DNA from: Actinomycetota bacterium
GTDB taxonomy: Bacteria > Actinomycetota > Actinomycetes > Actinomycetales > Microbacteriaceae
NCBI GenBank assembly: GCA_009702405.1
Contig: WLIC01000055.1
Coordinates: 1-5,407, forward strand
Direction: 5' to 3'
Length of the DNA: 5,407 nucleotides
A program made the position numbers and the translations under genes. The notes beneath the pieces were generated by a model, which did no database searches, was not told the DNA's origin, and saw only the letters and a program-made list of their open reading frames with translations. Of this stretch, positions 1 to 4,104 are shown piece after piece (within the stretch, counting starts at the first letter, position 1; every line of letters starts with the position of its first letter).

Positions 1-12
1 AAGCTTTCGCTT
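1..12 (-). other. Small GNRA-loop hairpin at the window edge, possibly part of a terminator
   Basis: Read on the minus strand this is AAGC-GAAA-GCTT, a 4-bp stem closed by a GNRA-type loop. It lies 17 nt past the stop of the 131-aa gene. The stem could extend with the preceding GAG, but its other arm would lie outside the window, so neither a longer stem nor a T tract can be confirmed. A terminator is only one possibility. Confidence 0.25.
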
Positions 13-28
13 CTCAACATTTGGTTAT

Positions 29-424
29 TTAGTTGTTGTTCTTCTTGGCTTTTACTTCTCGCTCCTTAACTATTCGGTTGCTCTCTTTCATGTCTGGTTG
101 TAATAGTTCTCTAACACAGGGGGTTAGTGGTTCGTTTGTCATGTTGAAGCAGTCAGTTGAGTAGTCGCCTTTGACAAAGAGCCAGGTTCTACCTTGGGTG
201 GCTTCAATGTTTTCTGGTTTTGCTCCAGCAAGAGCAATTAGTAGTCGTTGAGGGTTGTGTGTAAACCAGAAGCTGGTTACTCCTTCAACAGTGACTTGGA
301 AGGCTTCTCCTAGCACTCTTACTTGTGCTGGGACTCTAGGGTTACTAGCTCTGTTGATTGCTATGTAGTGGAAGTGGTGTCCACCAGCGTAGCTGTAGCA
401 GATGTTCTTGTTTTCTTTGGACAT
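29..424 (-). CDS. Hypothetical protein, 131 aa, unknown function
   Basis: I do not recognise this protein. The chosen ATG (424-422) gives a protein starting MSKENKNICYSYAGG and is preceded by an AAAGGGG SD-like run. The frame can be extended seven codons to a TTG at 445, but that codon has no SD. The sequence has a His-rich stretch near residues 16-19 (GHHFHY) and a central part rich in beta-prone residues (VRVLGEAFQVTVEGVTSFWF, about 40-59). A block around 83-91 (GRTWLFVKG in the longer frame) is followed by a Lys/Asn-rich, probably disordered C-terminus (VKAKKNNN). There is no signal peptide or membrane segment. It lies 185 nt downstream of the TPR gene on the same strand with no obvious intrinsic terminator between them, so co-transcription is possible. 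The leader contains competing hairpins that could control its translation. Confidence 0.6.
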   Translation of the reverse strand: MSKENKNICYSYAGGHHFHYIAINRASNPRVPAQVRVLGEAFQVTVEGVTSFWFTHNPQRLLIALAGAKPENIEATQGRTWLFVKGDYSTDCFNMTNEPLTPCVRELLQPDMKESNRIVKEREVKAKKNNN

Positions 425-427
425 TAG

Positions 428-480
428 AAATGCCCCTTTCTTCAAGCTTTTGGCTTGATCTATCGGGGCATTTACGCCCC
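428..480 (-). promoter_or_regulatory. Candidate SD-sequestering leader with two alternative hairpins
   Basis: On the transcribed minus strand two structures compete for the same bases. Hairpin A pairs GGGGC (480-476) with GCCCC (469-465) across a 6-nt loop. Structure B pairs AAATGCCCC (473-465) with GGGGCATTT (436-428), a perfect 9-bp match. It encloses a second perfect stem, TCAAGC (458-453) with GCTTGA (447-442), around a CAAAA loop. The right arm of B contains the GGGG of the SD serving the ATG at 424, so B would hide the ribosome binding site and A would free it. The base pairing is seen in the sequence. A regulatory role (translational riboswitch, thermosensor or protein-binding leader) is inference, and I recognise no known riboswitch class. 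Confidence 0.5.
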
Positions 481-490
481 ACCATTAGTT

Positions 491-510
491 GCCTAGACGG
501 TTGTCTAGGC
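491..510 (-). other. Perfect 8-bp hairpin with a 4-nt loop in the intergenic region
   Basis: GCCTAGAC pairs with GTCTAGGC around four bases with no mismatch. On the minus strand it is followed by AACTAATGG, not a T run, so it is not a canonical intrinsic terminator for the TPR gene. On the plus strand only a broken T-rich stretch follows. It sits just upstream of the competing hairpins of the 131-aa gene leader and may be part of the same structured RNA or an mRNA-stability element. Confidence 0.5.
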
Positions 511-535
511 CTGTTCCGTTGTTACTTCTTTGGCA

Positions 536-584
536 CCTTGCCGATGGGCGGCAGGTTGCACTCTTCTTAAGTTCTTACGAACTT
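536..584 (-). other. Two further hairpins just after the TPR gene
   Basis: Positions 569-584 form AAGTTC-GTAA-GAACTT on the minus strand, a perfect 6-bp stem with a GTAA (GNRA) loop. Positions 536-555 form a GC-rich stem, GCCG with CGGC plus CCT with AGG, with one bulged base. Neither is followed by a T run on the minus strand. Together with the hairpins at 491-510 and 428-480 they make the 185-nt space between the TPR gene and the 131-aa gene unusually structured. Confidence 0.4.
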
Positions 585-609
585 GAACAGATGTATTTAG
601 TTGTATTTG

Positions 610-2082
610 TTACTTGTAGCTTTCAGGATTTCCTTTGTCGTTTCCGCCTCTGCGAAATCTTGAAAGCTTTAGTGCACGCTCTATGTTACCTGCTTCTAGG
701 TTTTCTTCAATAGCAAGATCAATCCATTTTGAACTTCTCTTCTTTTGAGCCTTTAGGAAGCGTGCTTTGTTTTCGTGAGCGTAAGCCTTCTCCTGAAGGT
801 TCTGTCCTAAACGGTAATCATTTAGAACTTCTTCATTTAGTTGGAAAGCTTCTTCAACACGATCCATCACATAGAGAGCATGGCTAGCAATGTTCTTTAC
901 CTGGATGACAATGTCATCCTGGTATTCAAGTGCTGCATGTGAGATTGAATCCCAAAGAGTTGCAATAGCTTCTGCATCGTTGAGTTCACGGTGACAACGA
1001 AAAGTTGCATAGACGCCCTTCCAGTAACCTGAAATATCTCCCTGCTCGCTCTTGGCAACCATGAATTCACCGGCAGACATTAGAGCCATCTCCGGTTGCT
1101 TCTTCTTGATTAGCTCATCTACTTCTTGCATGTGAGCTAGGTCTTTAGAGTGGTTAGGGGAAGGTAGGCGGTCTTTCACAGCTTGAACCTGATCCCACAA
1201 CACCTTAGCTGCCTGTGTGTCCCCTTGGGCGTTTAGCAGGTTTGAGTATGCTTCAGCTGCAATAAGACCTAGCTTGTAGTTGGAATCCCACGAGTGGAAA
1301 GCTTCCTTCATCAAGCGCTTGAATAGCTTTTGAGCACGATCAATCTCACCAATGTGACCGTAGGCAATAGCCAGGTAAATCTTGGTGGAAAGGTTTGATT
1401 TCTGCTTTAGTAGCTGTTCAGCAGCTCTAACTTCACGGAGCAGTTTCACTGCTTGACGGTAAAGGCCCTGCCCAATCATTGCTCTAGCGACTAGGCGATC
1501 ACAGTCACAAACGTCTGTTGGACGCTCGTTCTCGAAGTAGATGTCTCTAGCTAGGTTTGCGTATTTAGCAGCCTCAGGGAAGTCTTCAACCTCAACTAGG
1601 CACTCTGCAGCCATCTCATAGCCGTAGGCCATGCCTGGCTCGCTACCGACCTGAAGAGAGATCTCTGCGTAGGTTTTAGCTTGGTAGAAGGCTTCGTGGT
1701 AACGCTCAAGGCTCATCAGGATCTTGTTCTTGATGTGAGCGACGTTCGCCTTGTTAAGGTTCTCCTCAGCATCAAGGGTGAACTGAGGTAGCAGGGCTTC
1801 TGCTTCGTTAGCAATATCCAGAGCATACTGGTGTCTTTCGAAGTGATTCTCAAGAACCTTCGCCATTGTGATTCTGACGTCGATACCTTCAGTTACTAGG
1901 TTGTGTTCGATACAGATCTCACGAGCTGATTCAAGATAAATCAGTTCAGTGTCGTGATCGTTTTTAGCGCTTGCCTGATAAGCAAGTGAGTAAAGGATGT
2001 TTACTTTTCTTACCCAAGATGTGTTTGGGTCATTGAATTCATTCAAAAGATCGCTCTCTTCTGCATGCCATTCTGGGATCAT
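610..2082 (-). CDS. Tetratricopeptide-repeat (TPR) type helical-repeat protein, 490 aa
   Basis: This is an almost entirely helical, soluble-looking protein made of degenerate TPR-like helix pairs. The clearest are at about residues 115-148 (small/large alternation around SLERYHEAFYQA), 152-185 (GYEMAAECLVEVEDFPEAAKYA), 195-222 (ARAMIGQGLYRQAVKLL), 233-262 (LAIAYGHIGEIDRAQKLF), 272-300 and 395-425. TPR arrays are protein-binding scaffolds, and nothing here shows a catalytic or DNA-binding domain. The C-terminus after about 476 (RFRRGGNDKGNPESYK) is basic and probably unstructured. The ATG at 2082 follows TTGGAG at normal spacing and gives the whole open frame. No signal peptide or membrane segment is visible, so it is probably cytoplasmic. 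The upstream region holds a TGTATC-TT-GATACA dyad and a motif also found upstream of the 101-aa gene. Its partner and pathway cannot be told from sequence. Confidence 0.85.
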   Translation of the reverse strand: MIPEWHAEESDLLNEFNDPNTSWVRKVNILYSLAYQASAKNDHDTELIYLESAREICIEHNLVTEGIDVRITMAKVLENHFERHQYALDIANEAEALLPQFTLDAEENLNKANVAHIKNKILMSLERYHEAFYQAKTYAEISLQVGSEPGMAYGYEMAAECLVEVEDFPEAAKYANLARDIYFENERPTDVCDCDRLVARAMIGQGLYRQAVKLLREVRAAEQLLKQKSNLSTKIYLAIAYGHIGEIDRAQKLFKRLMKEAFHSWDSNYKLGLIAAEAYSNLLNAQGDTQAAKVLWDQVQAVKDRLPSPNHSKDLAHMQEVDELIKKKQPEMALMSAGEFMVAKSEQGDISGYWKGVYATFRCHRELNDAEAIATLWDSISHAALEYQDDIVIQVKNIASHALYVMDRVEEAFQLNEEVLNDYRLGQNLQEKAYAHENKARFLKAQKKRSSKWIDLAIEENLEAGNIERALKLSRFRRGGNDKGNPESYK

Positions 2083-2143
2083 TTGTGCTCCAAGGTTCTG
2101 ACAAGGCCACTTGTCTGCGGGGTTTGGAATTTTTAGTTAGAGA

Positions 2144-2157
2144 TGTATCTTGATACA
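2144..2157. promoter_or_regulatory. Inverted repeat TGTATC-N2-GATACA upstream of the TPR gene
   Basis: TGTATC and GATACA form a perfect 6-bp dyad separated by TT, 62 bp upstream of the TPR start codon. Its size and position suit a dimeric regulator. The right half belongs to an 11-bp word (TTGATACAGAC, 2150-2160) that recurs in inverted orientation upstream of the 101-aa gene at 2886-2896. I cannot name the regulator. Confidence 0.45.
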
Positions 2158-2171
2158 GACCACTGACATTT
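2150..2171. repeat. Shared intergenic motif pair, copy 1 (upstream of the TPR gene)
   Basis: This copy holds TTGATACAGAC (2150-2160), overlapping by 2 bp with ACCACTGACATTT (2159-2171). Both words occur exactly in the intergenic region at 2871-2896. The 13-bp word is in the same orientation there and the 11-bp word is inverted. Two exact words adjacent at both sites, each upstream of a minus-strand gene, suggest shared regulatory sites or remnants of a dispersed repeat. Confidence 0.5.
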
Positions 2172-2194
2172 AATGCGAACACGCCGTGGTTGAA

Positions 2195-2213
2195 AATATT
2201 AATTTTTAATATT
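2195..2213. repeat. AT-only perfect inverted repeat (8-bp arms, 3-nt loop)
   Basis: AATATTAA-TTT-TTAATATT is a perfect inverted repeat made only of A and T. It lies between the stop of the 70-aa gene (30 nt away) and the TPR start. On the minus strand it ends in ATATTTTC, so it could be a weak AT-rich terminator for the upstream pair. It could equally be an AT-rich promoter-upstream element or protein-binding site for the TPR gene. The sequence does not decide between these. Confidence 0.4.
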
Positions 2214-2243
2214 CGCTCTTTGGAATATCACTGCAGCTAAACG

Positions 2244-2456
2244 TTATGTTTCTTCAGCCTGTACCGGTGTAATTGTTAGTTCCCAACCTTCATCCGTGAA
2301 CAACCTAATAGCTCTTTGAATGCGATCAGCTGGAACAGTTCCCTTACTTGCCAGGTTTCCCTCTGAATCAAGGGCTACTAAATAGTAGAAGTCTGCAATA
2401 GGCAGTGGGTTGCCGTTTTGATCTCTAACAATGCGAGGTTGGGATTGGTCGGTTAT
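2244..2456 (-). CDS. Small hypothetical protein, 70 aa, apparent ATA start codon
   Basis: The frame ending at 2244 encodes a plausible small folded protein (DFYYLVALDSEGN, then DRIQRAIRLFTDEGWELTIT) with an acidic C-terminus. I do not recognise the family. The same frame stays open upstream to an ATG at 2630, but that start would overlap 112 nt of the 101-aa gene and its first 58 residues look non-coding. There is no ATG, GTG or TTG between the end of the 101-aa gene and the folded part. The only site with a proper SD is AGGAGA, 6 nt before ATA (2456-2454), which would give (M)TDQSQPRIVRD. ATA is allowed but very rare as a start. A mutated ATG, a sequencing error or a decayed gene are alternatives. 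The gene follows the 101-aa gene by 62 nt and probably shares its transcript. Confidence 0.55.
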   Translation of the reverse strand: MTDQSQPRIVRDQNGNPLPIADFYYLVALDSEGNLASKGTVPADRIQRAIRLFTDEGWELTITPVQAEET

Positions 2457-2518
2457 GGCTGTTCTCCTAAAAGTTGGGTTTGGTAGTAGGTACCGGTAAT
2501 TCTTTAGATTTATTCCCG

Positions 2519-2824
2519 TTATGCAGAAAGAATTAGATCTGCAATTGTGAGCTCTTTTTCTCTGACTACTTCGTTCTTTACTCGACCTAGCTCTTGCGAG
2601 GTTGTGTGATAGCCCTTGCAAGCGTTGCACTCATAAGGACGCTTCTGGTTATAGGTAGTAGAGCCGGTAGCAGCTTTCTGCTCCTTGGCATTGCGCTTGA
2701 AATGGAACAAAGCGTCCTTAGCCTGCTCAATGTCACGGTAACGAACCTTGTCTGGAGTAGCTGAACATCTTTGGTTGTGCTTGCCTGCTTGACGCTTTTG
2801 GAACTTCTTTGCATTTTTACTCAT
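2519..2824 (-). CDS. Small basic protein with a putative C..C..C..H zinc site, 101 aa
   Basis: The ATG at 2824 has a strong AGGAG SD six bases upstream. The protein is basic, with an N-terminus rich in Lys and Arg (MSKNAKKFQKRQAGKHNQRC). A likely metal site is made of Cys20, Cys66, Cys69 and His73 in the pattern C-x45-C-x2-C-x3-H. The segment PYECNACKGYHTTS resembles the Y-x-C-P-x-C-x-x-W-H-L-T-S motif of small phage and actinobacterial proteins of unknown function, and residues 26-47 (KVRYRDIEQAKDALFHFKR) fit the helical segment before that motif in such proteins. A nucleic-acid-binding role is a reasonable guess but is not shown. It is the first gene of the minus-strand series and is divergent from the toxin-antitoxin modules across a 218-bp intergenic region. 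Confidence 0.75.
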   Translation of the reverse strand: MSKNAKKFQKRQAGKHNQRCSATPDKVRYRDIEQAKDALFHFKRNAKEQKAATGSTTYNQKRPYECNACKGYHTTSQELGRVKNEVVREKELTIADLILSA

Positions 2825-2870
2825 GTGAAACTCCTGCTCTTATAGGTTTCGGTCTATCAGGCTAGCCCCC

Positions 2871-2896
2871 ACCACTGACATTTCTGTCTGTATCAA
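2871..2896. repeat. Shared intergenic motif pair, copy 2 (upstream of the 101-aa gene)
   Basis: ACCACTGACATTT (2871-2883) is followed two bases later by GTCTGTATCAA (2886-2896). The first word matches 2159-2171 exactly. The second is the exact reverse complement of 2150-2160. The block begins 47 bp upstream of the ATG of the 101-aa gene. Read on the minus strand the second word begins TTGATA, which resembles a -35 hexamer, but I see no convincing -10 at the right distance. Confidence 0.5.
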
Positions 2897-2981
2897 CCAG
2901 CAGAGGATCTGGTTTATTCCCGAATTGTTTTCTCTCCTTAGGGTCAGTTGAGTTATGGAGTTGTTAGTTCCCAAAAACTCA

Positions 2982-3010
2982 TTGAACTTATCCACAATCT
3001 CAATTATTGT
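2982..3010 (+). promoter_or_regulatory. Putative promoter of toxin-antitoxin module 1, with a DnaA-box sequence in the spacer
   Basis: TTGAAC (2982-2987) and TATTGT (3005-3010) are separated by 17 bp, giving weak -35/-10 matches just upstream of the operator. The spacer begins with TTATCCACA (2988-2996), which equals the classical E. coli DnaA-box consensus. The 21-bp block 2982-3002 recurs at 3545-3565 with one mismatch, in front of module 2. The promoter call rests on hexamers, spacing and this duplication. DnaA binding is inference. Confidence 0.45.
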
Positions 3011-3014
3011 TATG

Positions 3015-3032
3015 TGTATTACATGTAATACA
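3015..3032. promoter_or_regulatory. Perfect 18-bp palindromic operator of module 1
   Basis: TGTATTACATGTAATACA is a perfect palindrome placed between the -10-like element and the SD, and its last base abuts AGGAG at 3032-3036. This is the usual place for autorepression by a ribbon-helix-helix antitoxin or its toxin complex. Module 2 has the same centre (TTACATGTAA) at the equivalent place with one symmetric change per half-site. Confidence 0.7.
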
Positions 3033-3042
3033 GGAGAGAATT

Positions 3043-3366
3043 ATGGCCATGTTGACCCTTAGATTGAGTGACGAATTGAACGAACGCCTTGACTGGCTTG
3101 CCCAGCGCAGCGGTCGCACGAAGTCTCACTTTGTTAAGAAAATGATTGCCCAGTCAATCGAGGACATGGAAGATCAGGTGCTTGGTGAATTGGCGATAAA
3201 AGAGCTACTTGAAGGCCCTCCAGAGGATCGACAGACCATCCCCTGGGAGCAAGTGAAAGCTGAATTACGTGAACAAGAGTTGGCAGATCGTTCTAACGCG
3301 AAAATCAACAAGAGATCTAAAGAATCTCGATCCGGTACAAAGAAGTCGAGTAATAAGAAGAATTGA
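3043..3366 (+). CDS. Ribbon-helix-helix antitoxin of module 1, 107 aa, with an extended basic tail
   Basis: This is an antitoxin and probable autorepressor. Residues 3-8 (MLTLRL) form the DNA-binding beta strand of a ribbon-helix-helix domain, followed by helices at 10-20 and 25-42 around the SGRTKSHF signature. Residues 64-76 (QTIPWEQVKAELR) match the short helix with which RelB-like antitoxins of this type usually end. Here the frame continues 31 more residues as a Ser/Lys/Arg-rich tail, read inside the toxin gene in another frame. The start is the ATG at 3043, six bases after AGGAG. An upstream ATG at 3013 lies inside the operator and has no SD. Residues 1-45 are clearly paralogous to the antitoxin at 3606. 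It should bind and neutralise the toxin encoded by the overlapping gene. Confidence 0.88.
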   Translation: MAMLTLRLSDELNERLDWLAQRSGRTKSHFVKKMIAQSIEDMEDQVLGELAIKELLEGPPEDRQTIPWEQVKAELREQELADRSNAKINKRSKESRSGTKKSSNKKN

Positions 3367-3541
3367 TCAACTCGGACACACTCCAAATCCACTAGATATT
3401 GCCAAGTGGCTTGAGGGGAACCTCAAGGGTTCGTTAAGCACAAAGGTTGGAAAGATTCGTATTGTCTTCACAATTCACAACGCGAGTGCCCAAATAGAAA
3501 TTCAACGAATTCAGTATCGCGGCAAAGACTACAAGCAATAG
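3269..3541 (+). CDS. RelE/ParE-superfamily toxin of module 1, 90 aa
   Basis: The length and order of elements fit RelE-type toxins: strand SWQIVLT (4-10), helices with KNLDPVQRSRVIRRIDQL (18-35), then AKWLEGNLKGSLSTKVGKIRIVFTI (45-69), and a C-terminal strand IQRIQYRGKDY (78-88). Basic residues at positions where RelE nucleases have functional ones are present (Lys53/Lys59, Arg64, Arg84, with Tyr88 near the end), but the usual VGHR motif is replaced by QYRGK. Whether it is an mRNA endonuclease or a ParE-like gyrase poison cannot be told. The start is GTG at 3269 with only a weak SD, consistent with translational coupling to the antitoxin. It overlaps the antitoxin by 98 nt in the +1 frame. 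An N-terminally shorter version would lose the first strand, so this start is preferred. Confidence 0.85.
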   Translation: MNKSWQIVLTRKSTRDLKNLDPVQRSRVIRRIDQLGHTPNPLDIAKWLEGNLKGSLSTKVGKIRIVFTIHNASAQIEIQRIQYRGKDYKQ

Positions 3542-3544
3542 TTC

Positions 3545-3573
3545 TTGAGCTTATCCACAATCTCATTTAGTCT
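3545..3573 (+). promoter_or_regulatory. Putative promoter of toxin-antitoxin module 2, with a DnaA-box sequence in the spacer
   Basis: TTGAGC (3545-3550) is followed after 17 bp by a poor -10 candidate, TAGTCT (3568-3573). TTATCCACA (3551-3559) again begins the spacer. The block 3545-3565 differs from the module 1 block by a single base, although the neighbouring coding sequences have diverged strongly. This supports selection on the block or a recent conversion. The block starts 3 bp after the stop of toxin 1, so module 2 seems to have its own promoter. Confidence 0.42.
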
Positions 3574-3595
3574 TACATGTAAGACAAGTAAGACA
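3570..3595. promoter_or_regulatory. Operator of module 2: 16-bp palindrome plus an extra half-site
   Basis: GTCTTACATGTAAGAC (3570-3585) is a perfect palindrome. Its right half, GTAAGACA (3579-3586), is repeated 9 bp further on at 3588-3595 and there abuts the SD (AGGAG, 3595-3599). Module 1 lacks this third half-site. The arrangement suggests autorepression by a ribbon-helix-helix protein, possibly with cooperative binding to tandem half-sites. Confidence 0.68.
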
Positions 3596-3605
3596 GGAGA
3601 TACTT

Positions 3606-3986
3606 ATGGCCATGGTAACAATCAGGCTTCCCCAAGAACTTCGCGACCGAATCGACAAACTCTCTGAGCGTAGCGGGCGCACTAAGTCTTACTTCATTCG
3701 TCAACTAGTTGAACGTGGCGTAGACGCACTCGAGGAAGAACAACGCGAACTCGAGGAGATACGTGCAGCTATTCGATCAGGCCGTCGTGGCTTTAAGACA
3801 TATTCGATGGATGAGGTCCTAGAACATGTTGGACTCACCCGAATGGATATTGGAATGGACCCAGAGCGCGGACAGCCAACTAAGAAAGCTAGACAACCCA
3901 GTAATGCAAAGGATCCTAAAAAAGCTGCAGTGGCTGAGCCAAAGCGAACAACCAATCGGATTGCTAAAGCCCCTAAAAAACAATAG
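3606..3986 (+). CDS. Ribbon-helix-helix antitoxin of module 2, 126 aa, with a long basic tail
   Basis: Residues 3-8 (MVTIRL) are the DNA-binding strand. Helices follow at 10-20 and 25-45 around SGRTKSYFIRQLVERGVD, then a charged helix (EEEQRELEEIRAAIRSGR, 43-60) and the typical antitoxin ending TYSMDEVLEHVGL (65-77). Antitoxins of this type usually stop about there. This one runs on for about 49 residues with many Lys, Arg, Pro and Ala, read in a frame that overlaps the toxin gene by 161 nt. The ATG at 3606 lies six bases after AGGAG. The N-terminal 30 residues share MAM-T-RL--EL--R-D-L--RSGRTKS-F with the module 1 antitoxin, so the two genes are paralogues. Its role is to neutralise the downstream toxin and repress its own promoter. 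Confidence 0.88.
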   Translation: MAMVTIRLPQELRDRIDKLSERSGRTKSYFIRQLVERGVDALEEEQRELEEIRAAIRSGRRGFKTYSMDEVLEHVGLTRMDIGMDPERGQPTKKARQPSNAKDPKKAAVAEPKRTTNRIAKAPKKQ

Positions 3987-4104
3987 ATCTGGACAACTAA
4001 GTCTGCGTGTTCAGGACTACCGGGTAATCATCGAATTATTCGAAACTGAAAGAACAATATTGATTATTGAAGTTGGCCATCGAAAATACATTTACGACGC
4101 ATAG
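3826..4104 (+). CDS. RelE-family toxin of module 2, 92 aa
   Basis: This is a more canonical RelE-type toxin than that of module 1. It has the N-terminal strand EWILEWT (6-12), helices with LRKLDNPVMQRILKKLQWL (19-37), PLKNNRSGQLSLRVQDYRVIIEL (49-71), and the family ending IIEVGHRKYIYD (80-91). Lys51, Arg54, Arg61, Arg66, Arg86 and Tyr90 lie where RelE-type ribosome-dependent mRNA nucleases carry basic or catalytic residues. The exact activity is inferred from family only. The start is ATG at 3826, with GAGG about nine bases upstream. It is embedded in the antitoxin gene in the +1 frame, so translation is probably coupled. Its TAG stop directly abuts the stop of the convergent decarboxylase gene. 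Confidence 0.9.
   Translation: MLDSPEWILEWTQSADSQLRKLDNPVMQRILKKLQWLSQSEQPIGLLKPLKNNRSGQLSLRVQDYRVIIELFETERTILIIEVGHRKYIYDA

Noticed and set aside
434..485. Leader peptide from the ATG at 485 on the minus strand
   Set aside because: There is no SD, and the frame runs far into the 131-aa gene instead of ending in the leader, so it does not look like an attenuator peptide.
358..713. Plus-strand open frames opposite the 131-aa gene, the leader and the end of the TPR gene
   Set aside because: They are Leu/Cys/Ser-rich with no SD and lie antisense to better-supported minus-strand genes or to the structured leader.
2457..2630. ATG at 2630 as the start of the frame ending at 2244 (128 aa)
   Set aside because: It would overlap 112 nt of the 101-aa gene. 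The extra 58 residues look like out-of-frame translation, and the clear SD lies far downstream, just before the ATA at 2456.
3174..3392. Minus-strand open frame opposite antitoxin 1
   Set aside because: It is the complement of well-supported antitoxin and toxin frames, with no SD or recognisable domain.
3541..3605. Integron attC-like recombination site between the two toxin-antitoxin modules
   Set aside because: The gap is fully explained by promoter, DnaA-box sequence, operator and SD. I see no matched RYYYAAC/GTTRRRY core sites or long imperfect hairpin.
3701..3955. Minus-strand open frame opposite antitoxin 2
   Set aside because: It has low-complexity Ser/Arg/Ala composition and lies antisense to a clear ribbon-helix-helix gene.
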